From Schistosoma mansoni (taxonomy: Eukaryota > Platyhelminthes > Trematoda > Strigeidida > Schistosomatidae), in NCBI RefSeq assembly GCF_000237925.1, contig NC_031496.1, positions 9,842,905 through 9,906,904 on the forward strand: a stretch of DNA of 64,000 nt, in the 5' to 3' direction. Under the pieces are notes generated by a model. The model was not told the origin of the DNA, made no database searches, and saw nothing but the letters and a program-made list of their open reading frames with translations. A program made the position numbers and the translations under genes. Positions 13,301 through 22,849 of the stretch are shown here, piece by piece; position 1 is the first letter of the stretch, and the number at the start of each line of letters is the position of its first letter.

Positions 13301-15939
13301 GAACAGTCTGATCGATGTCGCCGAGGTCGCCTGCCAACTGAACTGTTCCTTGGAGAACTCTACCTATCCTTAGGGACGTAGGTAGATGTTAATTTTCTGT
13401 ATTCCATCAGCTTCACAGATTGTTTCACTCACATCAGACTTCTTGCTGCCAGTGGCTTGGATGAATTAAAAAAGCTTCTAGCAGTTACCATATGCAGCTC
13501 GTTAGCGCATCACGACTTCTAAGCTTCTCGATCCTTAGGTAGACTCTGCACAATTTCCTTACGTAAGGATCTATGTTTATCGTTGAACTCAAGGTGTAAT
13601 GAATAGAGCACGGGTTGGGACAATCGAATGTATTTGACACGAAAATCACAGACTATCTCACTAAAATCTGACAACCATACAGTAAACAACTAATTTGCAA
13701 AATAACAATCAATTGTCTCAATCTTGACTGTTCCTTCTGCAAATATCAGTCCATCTTCTTTGATTTCATTATTCATGCGTTTTCAAACCAATTGTGTTCC
13801 ATTTCGGTTCTTTCCTTATCAATCTTCTAGTGAAATATATTCTATGTCTGACCATCATCATATACTACTTATATGGATATAAGTAACCCACATCACAACG
13901 GTAAACCGTCCTTTGGCTTTGAGGATTCCATATGAGGGCTTGCCTTGTGATGCAGTTGGGTGGTCTCCTCACTGTGTATCCTATCCACTTCCAGCGCTTC
14001 TTCCTGATTTTTTTCTCCGCTGAAATCTGGTTTGTTCTCTCCTACAGTACATTGTTCCAGATAGTGTCTGGCCAACGGACCCCAGGTATTTTGCGTAAAC
14101 AACTGTTAATAAACACTTGTATCTTCTGGATGATGGCTTTCGTAGTTCTCCAAGTTTCCGCCCCATACAGTAGAACTGTCTTTACATTTGTATTGAAAAT
14201 TCTGATCTTGGTGTTGGTTGACAATTGTTTTGTGTTCCAGATGTTCTTCAGTTGTAAATATGCTGGTCTTGCTTTGCCGATTCGCTAGGTTCAAAGGGAA
14301 TTGTTTGCTATATACATGCAAATCCGCTACGTTCTTGTCCTCTGTGAGCTGACAGCCATCCTTGGACCTAGTCCGGCGTGATACTTAGTTGCAACAGGAG
14401 CTGCAGTCAGTTTGGTTACATCGACCCGTTCAGGAAAATACATTTGTTAGCCATTGGAACTTAATATAAGATTGGCGCAGACAATGATAAGATTAAAGCC
14501 CAGATAGGTGCTCCAAAAGTAGCGGCAGTCTCCTACACAACCACTCTACGCCAGCAGTAGCTGACCCCGATGTGACTAATCTGAGTCCATGCTTGACAAT
14601 CAGTGGAAGAACGCAAAGTAGTGCATTTGAAATTACTGACGTGCAACCAGCAAGTTCCAATAGGTCACAAAAACGACTGGCTGGTACAGTATTTGTGTTG
14701 GGTGGCAGTAACTTGAGACCATTTAGAGAAGAAAATCTCCACCATAGGTGAGCTCCTAAATTAATGGAAAAATAAAGTGGGAACAAAAGAAAATAGAAAA
14801 ATAACGCAATCTAAAAAAGAATGAATGATACCGAATAGTTTTTAGTATAATTTATGGAAATAACGTTTGAAGTGAGTATACTTTTTCCCAGTTGTAGGCA
14901 CTATTTGAGTTGTGTGAACTAGAATTCTGCCCAGACCGAAGCAGGCTGTTTTCTTAGGGGGCTGCTGCTCCAGCCTTTGATCTGGAGGTCTGATAAACAA
15001 GGCAGTGGAGCAACGTCAGGAGATGCAGTCCTATGGTAGCGAGTGACCAAAGTTAGGTTCATACACCACTTGTTTCCTTAGCACCCTCGAGCCCGTGTGC
15101 ACCATTATTTTAGAATCAAGGTTTTCCAATTCCCCTAGGTGGATTAGCTATACCACCAACTCGGCTTAGGCAAGAAACATTTCTTTTTCGTCTACCAAAA
15201 CAGATGTTCCATATCCAATAACCCCGCTGCGAGAGGACAGTAATTAGTGTTATGTTCTATGGCCTGTCAAATATCACTAATCACAATACCAGCCTCTATG
15301 ACTTTGTTCTTATGCTAAACCAGCACTAGCAGCCTTGAATAAACTCTGAGTCCTCATTGGTCCTCTGTAAAGTAGCTGCTTGCCTAGCCCAGAACACATA
15401 TATCAGCCTCTGATATATAAAGCGTGTTTCAGACATACGCGGTTTATACACAAGCAGACCGAACCGCATCTCACTGTAAAGTACGGAATCTGAGTTGGAG
15501 AATCAATGCATTTGTGTCGCCGCAAGCGTATATGAAGTCTCACACTCAAATGCTCAGGTACAGTCAAAGGTCCGCTGCAACCCTGTAAGAAAACCACCAG
15601 GCAGTATTTCAGCCCTCACAAAAATCGAATGACAAAGTGTGGAGCATACATATCCGGTGCCTCTGTACCAAGGTTGTGTTCAAATAAACAGCCAGCCGTC
15701 CTGCAGTTTTAGCTGACTTCACGAATTTCAGTACGTGTTCATCTTTATCTGGATAAATTCTCTAAATATATATCTAATTCTTATTTTGTTTACATTTTAT
15801 CTTTCAGAAACCCTCAAAGTGTGACTTGTGCATACACGGTAATTTAGAAACTGGTTGGCACATCCCTTATTATAAAGGGCACCACCAAAAATTCCACACT
15901 GCAGTCAATTCGTGGCTTTGTTTACATCGTTTGAAATAA
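5186..15939 (+). CDS. PRORP: Mitochondrial RNase P catalytic subunit (PRORP/MRPP3), six exons
   Basis: Protein-only RNase P, which cuts the 5' leader from mitochondrial pre-tRNAs. Exons are 5186-6039, 6092-6194, 6241-6408, 10147-10301, 10903-11083 and 15808-15939. All junctions are GT-AG with matching phase and give 530 residues, close to human MRPP3. Residues 1-35 are rich in Arg, Lys and Tyr with no acidic residue, as in a mitochondrial presequence. Residues ~40-285 are the helical PPR-type region. The zinc site is C289-SV-C292 plus H505 (WHIPYY) and C525 (WLCLH). The NYN metallonuclease aspartates are D354 (CIIDFMNLI), D430-D431 (SEDDVFLLY) and D451 (VSNDEF). The usual D-G-x-N motif is D-F-M-N here, which is unusual. 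An in-frame TGA nine bases upstream supports the ATG chosen. Introns 1 and 2 are only 52 and 46 bp; introns 3 and 5 are filled with retroelements. An AATAAA overlaps the stop codon. Confidence 0.93.
6092..6194 (+). CDS. PRORP: PRORP exon 2
   Basis: Codes for residues 285-319. After the acceptor TTCTATAG, the phase-2 reading gives [16 protein letters not shown], the CxxC half of the PRORP zinc site. The donor is AAG|GTAATG. The exon is too short for ordinary ORF calling and was found by matching the expected zinc motif and phase. Confidence 0.88.
6241..6408 (+). CDS. PRORP: PRORP exon 3 (start of NYN nuclease domain)
   Basis: Codes for residues 320-375, beginning [10 protein letters not shown] and including [11 protein letters not shown] with the first catalytic aspartate (D354). 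Acceptor CAATTTCAG and donor CAG|GTAACT are both phase 0. Confidence 0.92.
6620..7838 (-). mobile_element. 5'-truncated RTE-clade retrotransposon fragment
   Basis: Read on the minus strand, the sequence runs from RT motif B ([15 protein letters not shown]) through motif C ([10 protein letters not shown], catalytic YADD changed to CADD) and the C-terminal region to about 7011. The final, frame-shifted part of the RT and a 3' UTR reach about 6620. The open part is 7769-7011. It ends 5' at about 7838, just inside the RT, as expected for a truncated insertion. The 3' end carries a ~70-bp segment also seen at 16702-16775 and 53053-53127. The mutated motif C makes it inactive. Confidence 0.85.
8365..8510 (-). 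mobile_element. Decayed tRNA-derived SINE with hammerhead remnant
   Basis: Read on the minus strand, this contains a B-box-like GAGTCCCGGTTCGAAC region followed by a hammerhead remnant, with ACGAAACACGCGTCCTGGA kept at the 3' side. The 5' catalytic core (CUGANGA) is no longer recognisable, so the ribozyme is inactive. It matches the organisation of the copies at 38310-38515, 45398-45574 and 50463-50688. Confidence 0.55.
9097..9543 (+). repeat. Direct duplication, copy 2 (447 bp)
   Basis: A near-identical, same-orientation copy of 1452-1899, 7.6 kb away and inside PRORP intron 3. Flanking sequences differ at both ends, so the duplicated unit is well bounded. It has no ORF. Confidence 0.85.
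10147..10301 (+). CDS. PRORP: PRORP exon 4
   Basis: Codes for residues 376-426 and two bases of 427 (begins [14 protein letters not shown]). The acceptor is TTGTTTAG and the donor TTC|GTAAGT. It aligns with the segment of human MRPP3 between the first Asp and the SEDD motif. It lies in a frame that would not be called alone, because a TAA sits at the donor. Confidence 0.88.
10314..10350. repeat. (AT)n microsatellite
   Basis: About 18 uninterrupted AT units, starting 12 bases into PRORP intron 4, close to the exon 4 donor. Confidence 0.97.
10903..11083 (+). CDS. PRORP: PRORP exon 5 (SEDD catalytic motif)
   Basis: Codes for the rest of residue 427 to 487. [15 protein letters not shown] carries the paired catalytic aspartates D430 and D431, and VSNDEF carries D451. 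The acceptor is CCTTATTTAG and the donor CAA|GTAAGA. Confidence 0.93.
11171..11661 (+). mobile_element. Non-autonomous RTE derivative, inverted leader plus 3' tail (copy B)
   Basis: The right end is the RTE 3' terminus (GTGTGGCGCATATGTATCTG and an AATAAA-rich tail) in plus orientation. The preceding ~410 bp match the leader of the RTE at 2485-2925 but in reverse complement. An 8-bp duplication ATTACTGC is visible at 11165-11172 and 11672-11679, so it behaves as one retrotransposed unit. An inverted 5' part fused to a 3' tail is the classic product of twin priming. A near-identical copy exists at 16090-16580, so it may now be a small family. It encodes no protein. Confidence 0.8.
12600..13590 (-). 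mobile_element. Decayed RTE-clade fragment (linker plus RT)
   Basis: Minus-strand translation in several frames recovers the region before the RT, then degraded PDD and IASKLLASV blocks. An open stretch at 13009-12656 follows, with [20 protein letters not shown] (motif A) and [14 protein letters not shown] (motif B). Beyond it, VDLLPEETF can be read to about 12600, before motif C. Stops and frameshifts are frequent. It belongs to the same type as the RTE at 2469-4653 but is older. Confidence 0.75.
13893..14300 (-). mobile_element. C-terminal fragment of a second RTE type
   Basis: Minus-strand reading gives [21 protein letters not shown], then [20 protein letters not shown], and after a frameshift [21 protein letters not shown]. 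This is the post-RT region of the endonuclease-reverse transcriptase type seen also at 51345-53290. It is frameshifted and inactive. Confidence 0.8.
14907..15690 (+). mobile_element. Diverged leader-bearing RTE derivative (copy D)
   Basis: The left part (about 14907-15260) matches the RTE leader at 2485-2830 in direct orientation with many substitutions. The right end (about 15555-15690) resembles the inverted leader end followed by the RTE 3' terminus (GTGTGGAGCATACATATCCGG, CAAATAAA). The middle ~300 bp are unassigned. It could be one element with both orientations of the leader, or two overlapping insertions. Confidence 0.5.
15808..15939 (+). CDS. PRORP: PRORP exon 6 (last exon)
   Basis: Codes for residues 488-530 and the stop TAA. 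GWHIPYY provides the zinc histidine H505 and NSWLCLH the zinc cysteine C525. The acceptor is ATCTTTCAG, phase 0. The exon is flanked on both sides by the inverted elements at 11171-11661 and 16090-16580. Confidence 0.9.
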   Translation, partial: KPSKCDLCIHGNLETGWHIPYYKGHHQKFHTAVNSWLCLHRLK

Positions 15940-16089
15940 ATTTTTGCAGCAAAACATCCGTTTTTACATATGATACTTTTAAAAAATTTCCAAGTGTAAA
16001 TACATAACAACAAAAAATGTTCTGAAATCGTGTTCAAGTCTCAAGTTTACATCAGAATTTTCCCTACTAATAGTTGGTCCGGTAGCTTT

Positions 16090-16580
16090 TTTATTTAAGC
16101 ACATAAATATTGGTACAAAGGAACACCAGATACATATGCGCCACACAAATCTTATTTGGTTTGTGTGAGGGCTGTGATACTGCCTAGGTGCCCGAACTGA
16201 AGCAGGTGGTTTTCGTAGGGGGCCACACCCGGAGCCTTTGACCTAAAGATCTGATCCACAAGGCAGTGGAGCATCGTAAGGAGATGCAGTCCCATGGTAG
16301 TCGGTGACCGACGATTGATCTGTACGCCATTCGTTCCTTCAGGATACTGGAGCCCATGTACACCGTTGGTTTGGAATCAGGGTTTGCCAACTCCCCTAGG
16401 TGGACTTTCTGTGTCCACCAACCCGGTCAAAGCGCCGGACATTCGTTTTCTCAATTTCGTAAACAACACCTCCGTCACGACAAGGTAGTGAGTAGGACTT
16501 CCCTGGCAGGGGCTATATACGCGTGGCCATATGAGAGCATTTTGAGAGCGCACTATCCCCACTCTCGGCCGCACCAGGGC
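16090..16580 (-). mobile_element. Non-autonomous RTE derivative, inverted leader plus 3' tail (copy C)
   Basis: A near-identical reverse complement of 11171-11661 with only a handful of differences by eye. Its A-rich tail is at the left end, so it was inserted in minus orientation. It starts 150 bp after the PRORP stop codon. No clear target duplication was found. Confidence 0.8.
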
Positions 16581-16699
16581 ATTTCGGGGCATGGCACTTT
16601 GCACAATACACTTACTATACTTTTCTCAGTATTGGCTAACATGGATGTGCATTAATGTGAGACGATATTTCGACTCAGTTACATTTAGTCCAGTTGGAA

Positions 16700-17560
16700 T
16701 CTCAGTCAGTCAGCTACAACGTAGGACCAGGCACATATATGCATCAGTCCAAGTTGCCATACCTCGTTAGCACAACAAGATCAACACCGGATTCATAGTA
16801 GTTAATTTAGTGTTGGTAGTAGTATATAAATTATAGGTTGTATATAAGGATATAGTATAGGAAGGAAGAGAGATATGAAGCAATTTTAGTCTCAAGGTTT
16901 AGGGGAAGATAAAGAGTGTATACACCTACGCCATTGTGATCGATTCTGAGCCATGTCACCTAGAGTCTTCAACCATTGGTTACGATAGTCACGCGGACCC
17001 CAACCAGGTAGTCTGCATCTGCCAACATGGCTCAGACTAGAAGTTAATGACTTGAAGGACTGATGCCACGTTTTGGTTTGTCCGTCCCTAACTCTCTTCC
17101 AACCATCCCCTACACTGGTCAACATTGCGCGTCGTGGTAATCGGTGTTCAGGCATACGTAACAAGTGGCCCAACCATCTCAGTCGATGAAGATTCATGAC
17201 CTCATCAACTGATTTACCATCGTTCCCTAATACCCTGCGTCTAACCTCACTATTACTTACCCGGTTATCCCAGCAGATGCGAGCAATATTTCTAAGGCAT
17301 CTGTGGTCAAATACTAGTAACCTACGAGTATCTTCTACTCTTAATGGCCATGTTTCACAGCCGTAAAGTAGAACAGAACGAACTGATGCGCAGTATACTC
17401 GTCTCTTAATTGATAGACAGATATCTCGTCTACGCCATAGGTGACGTAAGTTGGCAAAAGCCAAACGAGCTTTTTGAATCCGTGCAGAGATTTCGTCAGA
17501 CACCAACCCATTAGGGCTGATCAGACTTCCAAGATAAGTGAAGTTGTCGACGCGTTCGAC
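16700..17560 (-). mobile_element. 5'-truncated RTE-clade fragment, mostly open
   Basis: Minus-strand reading from about 17560 gives [59 protein letters not shown] and LRWLGHLLRMPEHRLPRRAM, and ends LGDMAQNRSQWRRCIHSL with a stop near 16892. This is the complete C-terminal part of the RTE protein, without RT motifs. The 3' UTR ends in the ~70-bp segment at 16702-16775 with a TCAGTCAGTCAG tail on the plus strand. No stop interrupts the 204-codon frame, which suggests a young insertion. Confidence 0.85.
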
Positions 17561-19057
17561 AAAATGAACTGTGATAAATTAACGTGTTTAAACTATCTTT
17601 TGCACGTAACTAAATGTTGTTAGGTCCTGGTCAGCAATATTGCTTTGGATATTCTGCTTAATTCCTTCCCATTTTGTAAGACATAACTGATCATTCGCTT
17701 ATATTTTGGACATGCATTGTGTGTGCGATTAACCACCTACATCAATTGATTGTTGTCTAGCATAGGAGTAGGTTTAAAGAAAGTTAGGCGGAAAAACCAA
17801 TAAGGCATTAGTGCATAAAGTCATTGACAAGTTGACTGATTCATGTTAATGAGTGTAGGCCTCCTAATTGTTGTGTTCTCGATAACCGCAATCGGTGGTT
17901 TGAGACTTAGTTCACAATGACGCAGATGTATCTACTCGTAGTCTTCCGTTTTATCCTGAGTTTCTAAATGATATGTTTCTTTTACTCCACTAACCCACAT
18001 CTACGATCTCCAATTTTTCTATTACCACTAATAGTGATACTACCTTTGCTGCTTTGGGATTTGCGCTGACAATCTCATCTCGTGCCAATGGGGTATGGCA
18101 TATTAAACCGATGTGCACATGTATCAAGTTTTACTGACTACATTTGGTTAGCATTAGCAAAACACTAAGATTGTCGCAATTTTCGGCTCAATTTGTCGCC
18201 ACTGGGACGCAGGTCAAGGGGTTACATCGACCAACTTAAGTTTATTTAACCAAAAATTTAGAACATGTTACAGGATGTGACGAATGGCCACTTGGATTTG
18301 CTGTGTTAGGTATCTACCTTCCACCTTTAAATTATCATGGATACAAAATCCCACTCTAGTTTATCGACGATCAGGCTTTTATACGGAATACTTTTTATGA
18401 GTAATAGTCGGCATCCACTTTTTCTAAAGCACTGAACGCAGTAGCATTTAACACGTTTCTGTTCTAGATGCTTGTTTCTGGACCAATGGCTGGTCTGACG
18501 TTAGTGTATTGCCTGTTTCACTTGTTCCAGAATTTCCACCAGTAGTGTTGGTTCAGACAGTGACGAAACCCAAGCACTCATAAAATGTGTTTCTTTGGCT
18601 ATTGTCTATACAACTTGCTTGTGAAGCAGCAGTTCATTTGAGACATGATCTTTAAAAGTGGATGTATGAAATTGCTAATATTACATATTCATCGAAGCAC
18701 TGCTTACATGTGATTGGATCAGTATATGATCTGTGTTAAGGTAAAGTTTGATGAACGTGATGAGGATGTTAAATTGATGCGTGATTGAGACATGCCTAGC
18801 CACCCCCTACTCCTACCCTATCCTTGGTTGTTTAGAGCTAGGGTGTAAGTTAATCTATTTGCCTACAGTAAAAATAGTAACTCTTCCATTGTCGAAATTT
18901 TATTGGGTCACAAAGCTTATTATAAAAACATCTTATTACAAGCATGTTAGTGTATACTAAACAGAATAAGTTAACCAGTAAACCAAAACTTCGAAGTATA
19001 GAACGCGATTTTTATGGACATGTATTTTTCTCAGAAATAAAACTAAGCACAAATTTT
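17561..19057. other. Intergenic DNA between PRORP and ALG6
   Basis: No coding region was recognised. On the minus strand an AATAAA-type signal lies near 18897-18905, about 150 bp after the ALG6 stop codon, and could serve that gene. Confidence 0.4.
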
Positions 19058-20590
19058 TTACATAAAAATCACTTCTAACTGCCAATAGAGCATGAATAAG
19101 GAAAACAGCGTGAAGGAGTATATAGAAGATAGCAAAGGAAATAAATCGGGATATGCTACAGGAGGTGTGATCAATAAGTCACCGATAATCAAGCTACTAT
19201 AGCCAATAAGGATAAGAAGGATGATAGATATTGTGACATTATTACTCGTAGCACTATTTTGTAATTTCTTTCTCTCCGCAACATGTTTATCACCATTATT
19301 ACTTTTAAGTATTATAAAACAGCCCAGGATGGTATGTATACATGTTAAACATAAACTAGCCAATTGTAGACCATCTTTTTTTAATAACGGCCACATACTA
19401 AGAGTAGAGCATAAGGAGAACAAAAATGACGATATGGGATAAAAAGGTAGCAGACACAAAGCAGGAATAGACACTAACAAAATTGATTTTTCATGAACTT
19501 GGAAGGAAAATAAGTAAAAATTTAGCGCGCACAGCGCTAGAGAAACCAGAAATTTTTGTTTCTTAGACTTCTTTAATAAAACTAGACAAGATGGAAGGCA
19601 TGTAATCAGTACGAGCTGAGCACTAACCCATACCAGTTTAGTAGACGATAGTGTTAAGGATGACATAAAAAGTGGTGAACGCCACTTTACTAGCGGTGAT
19701 GTAGCACACCAAAAATTAGATACTTTGTCTTCGTAAATACCGCGATCAAACGGAAATAAACGTCGAACGACTTGAAATAAAAGACTCAAATCGGTTGTTA
19801 GTACAAACGGTGCAAATATCAAAAAAATTGTCAAGAAAACGACAAAGCTCAGTTTAGCTAGATGTGTTAATCCCCTGTACACGGATTTCTTATAAATACA
19901 TCTGCCTAATAAATAGAAAAAAATTGGCAACGCATGATATAGTTCCATTTGTTTATAACCTATGGCTAAACAAAATAATATAGAACCGAGCATATCCCAT
20001 TCTAGGAGGAGGAAATTGATTCCGCTTAAATACAAACCAAGACTAATACAATTATACTGGAAGTGCCCATGGTCAATCAATATAAGACCAGGATAAGTTA
20101 ATGTTAGGCATGCTGAATAAAATCCACCAATTTGTTGTGATTTATTACCTTTATTCATTATGCTAGGTAGAACATAGTAGAAATATAGTAATATGGACGG
20201 TATAAAAAACAATAAATCAGCTACCAATACAGTATAACGCATGAACAACTTATGCTCTTTAGATTCGAAACCTCTCGATGTGTACAACTGAACCCAATCA
20301 CGGTCAATTTTAGAAGCTAGTTTACCCATCAGCCAACTATGATATGCCGTAAGAGGTGGATAATCTAACCCCCAATAATTCAAATCATTATGGGTTGAAT
20401 TCATATACCATTCCGTGAAAGGTAAATTGACGGTGATTTCCATCCAATGACGTTGAGCTTCATAGTCACCATACATAGGTGGTTTATTTTCACCGGAATA
20501 TGAATGTAAACTGGTAGATGAGCGCAAGGCAATTCCAATGAAAATAGGTAGACAAATTTTAACCAAGTTATCGACATTCGCATTCACCAT
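19058..20590 (-). CDS. ALG6: ALG6, dolichyl-P-Glc:Man9GlcNAc2-PP-dolichol alpha-1,3-glucosyltransferase (intronless)
   Basis: Multi-pass ER membrane enzyme that adds the first glucose to the lipid-linked N-glycan precursor, using dolichyl-phosphate glucose. The ORF is complete: 510 residues against about 507 in human. Family motifs in order are GDYEAQRHWMEIT (41-53, luminal loop with the acidic residue D42), NYWGLDYPPLTAYHS (71-85), IDHGHFQYN (172-180), RRLFPFDRG with EDKVSNFWC (276-295) and QVHEKSIL (364-371). About eleven hydrophobic segments follow from residue 9 to the C-terminus. HGHFQYN and GDYEAQRHWMEIT favour ALG6 over its paralogue ALG8. The gene has no intron, unlike PRORP and the ATPase here; human ALG6 is split into many exons. 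No poly-A tract or flanking repeat marks it as a retrocopy. Confidence 0.95.
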   Translation of the reverse strand: MVNANVDNLVKICLPIFIGIALRSSTSLHSYSGENKPPMYGDYEAQRHWMEITVNLPFTEWYMNSTHNDLNYWGLDYPPLTAYHSWLMGKLASKIDRDWVQLYTSRGFESKEHKLFMRYTVLVADLLFFIPSILLYFYYVLPSIMNKGNKSQQIGGFYSACLTLTYPGLILIDHGHFQYNCISLGLYLSGINFLLLEWDMLGSILFCLAIGYKQMELYHALPIFFYLLGRCIYKKSVYRGLTHLAKLSFVVFLTIFLIFAPFVLTTDLSLLFQVVRRLFPFDRGIYEDKVSNFWCATSPLVKWRSPLFMSSLTLSSTKLVWVSAQLVLITCLPSCLVLLKKSKKQKFLVSLALCALNFYLFSFQVHEKSILLVSIPALCLLPFYPISSFLFSLCSTLSMWPLLKKDGLQLASLCLTCIHTILGCFIILKSNNGDKHVAERKKLQNSATSNNVTISIILLILIGYSSLIIGDLLITPPVAYPDLFPLLSSIYSFTLFSLFMLYWQLEVIFM

Positions 20591-22849
20591 GACTATTACG
20601 ATTCGTTGTACTATAAAATTGGAGAGAGAAGAAAACCAAGTCGACCAGTTAATATCTAATGAGTAGTAAAACGCCGTTACTTAGTTATGAACATCTCAAC
20701 ATAAATGAGACACTACAAAAAATACTGAGAGCTTTTCGAGAGATATTTTGTATGAGTCATTAGTAACCGTTAACTTACCGCCAATAAAACAACGGCCGTT
20801 TTGCGTAACATAAATGTAAAACAATTAGTCCCTTTGATAAGATCACAGGATAGACAGATATCTTCCTCCATAACGAAACACTTGGTTGAAAGTGGTCATA
20901 AGGTTGACATCAAGTCAGCATTTGTAGTGTTGTACAAAAGCCTTGAATGACGTATACTAAGGTTTATCGAAGCCTTGGCTACACGGAAATCGAAACCCCC
21001 TTTGTGTTCAAAAACAATTCGTTCTTGCTCTTAACCTACCCTGGTTATGCTGATTTATTATCCAGAGTGGTTATCACATTGTTTTTGTGTACTTTATTTA
21101 TTTACTCTCTTTGTTACGGCTTACCTTAACCTGTCTGGTTGACCTTTTAATTTTCATATTAAAGTGTTTCAAGTATATGTGTGATCAGATTGTTCTAAAT
21201 GCATTGCTCAAATATATCACATAATTCTAGTAACATAAATGATAATATTAAGCATAGAAGACTATTTCAGTTGTTTATAGAGCTTACACCTTAGTTCGTT
21301 GTACCTTATAAAATCACAACAGTACTAGGTCTTCTAACGTTTCAGTTTCGCTTTTACGAAATATTTATTTTCATCTTCAACGACGAATCACTAAAAACCT
21401 ACTTAAACATGTGTACATGATCGCTGTCCATCGAGAGCACTCTTCCTGTTATGTAGGCTAAAGACGTAAATTTGATAATAGAGTGAAATATGAGTTAATT
21501 TGAAACACTTTTTCTCAAGAGCATAGGATTTAGTACTAATTGTATAGGTTACATATTCTAAGTTTATGATTCTTTATTCGCTTTACATGATGGCTTTTTC
21601 AGCTCACGAATACTAGTTGATAAACACAGTATACTACGATAGGAAGATCTAAAAAGTCAAGAACAATTTATTTACCCTTACACAAATTGAAAAAATTGTA
21701 ATATTAAAATAGCTGTTCCCATATTAACGTTTGTAGGAGAAACATGCTACGTTGAGCAGATAAATGTTATCCCACTGAAGGTAATAGCAAAATGTAGAAG
21801 CATGATATGAACGTACTTCTAGTAAAATTTAACATACAAAGTCACAAGTTATATGACTTGTTGTGATGCTAGATAATTTGTGAGTAAACTGTAGTCGAAG
21901 GTTAATGTTTCAGTTTCTGGATAGTTAGAGCAAACTGATTGATAACACTAAGTGGGTTAGGAATAATTAAACACACATTCATTACTTCATTTTTCTTAAA
22001 AATGTTCACCACAGTGAGCGTAACGACAGCCCACACGAACAATTAACAATTTTAGAATCTCTACTAGTTGTACACAGATAATTTCGTATATAAATTTATT
22101 TTTGTGTCCGAATATGGAAATGAAATTCATTTAGCGACTTAGTGAGGGGGACAACACATCCAAGGGATATTGGATCGTCACAAGAAGACACATTATAATT
22201 GCTAAAACACGTCAACTGGAATACTACTTTTCTTTACTGAGGACAGGATGAAAAAAGCGTTAGTTCGTATGCAGCTTCGGGATCGCAATTCGTCTTTCCA
22301 ACCGAGTTTTAAGAGACAGGCTAAGAAATCAGTAGATAGAGGTTACTTTACATCTTAGGAACCAGCTCACGACTATACAGAAAGAATACCTCCGTGGCAG
22401 GATTTAGGCTAGAATTTTCGTGATTACGATAAATATATCATACAAATATGATTACGAGAGACAAGTATTTACGTTTAGAAACACTTAACTCATTACGTTT
22501 GGGCCGTATAATGCATTAGCATTACATGGAAGGATAATTTAAGCAATTGTTCGAAATAATAACCTTTTATTAATTCCGCACTTTAAAAAAGTCAGATCCT
22601 TTCAAAGTCACCCGCCTCTCAGTTCCAACGACCCTGACAAGAGGCGGTCACACCGTATTTCAATTGCTGAGGGTTTGCTGGGTTGCATGAACATCATGTT
22701 TTCTCATATTTAAGTGATCTTATGATACAGCGAAACCACAAAATCATTGAGAAGAACATTTATATAGCTCTCTCTGTTTTGTAGTGCATAAGTTTCAGTT
22801 TGGAAAGGACAGGAGGCTTGATGGCCTGTGTTGGTCCTGGCAATGATGG
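20591..22849. other. ALG6 upstream region and intergenic DNA
   Basis: No exon, RNA gene or recognisable repeat. The ALG6 promoter must lie at the left end of this stretch, but no specific element could be assigned. Confidence 0.45.

Larger units (their letters stand above)
11084..15807 (+). other. PRORP intron 5 with nested retroelements
   Basis: An intron of 4724 bp that contains a 491-bp RTE-derived non-autonomous element (11171-11661), two RTE fragments on the minus strand (12600-13590, 13893-14300) and a rearranged leader copy (about 14907-15690). A somewhat GC-richer block at about 14330-14760 was not identified. Nothing is seen in 11672-12599. Confidence 0.75.

Noticed and set aside
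13932-14288. A 118-codon plus-strand ORF with hydrophobic stretches
   Set aside because: It is the antisense of an RTE C-terminal fragment read on the minus strand.
14493-14786. A 97-codon minus-strand ORF in a GC-richer block
   Set aside because: No domain or homologous motif was recognised and there is no splice context; it is probably part of an unidentified repeat.
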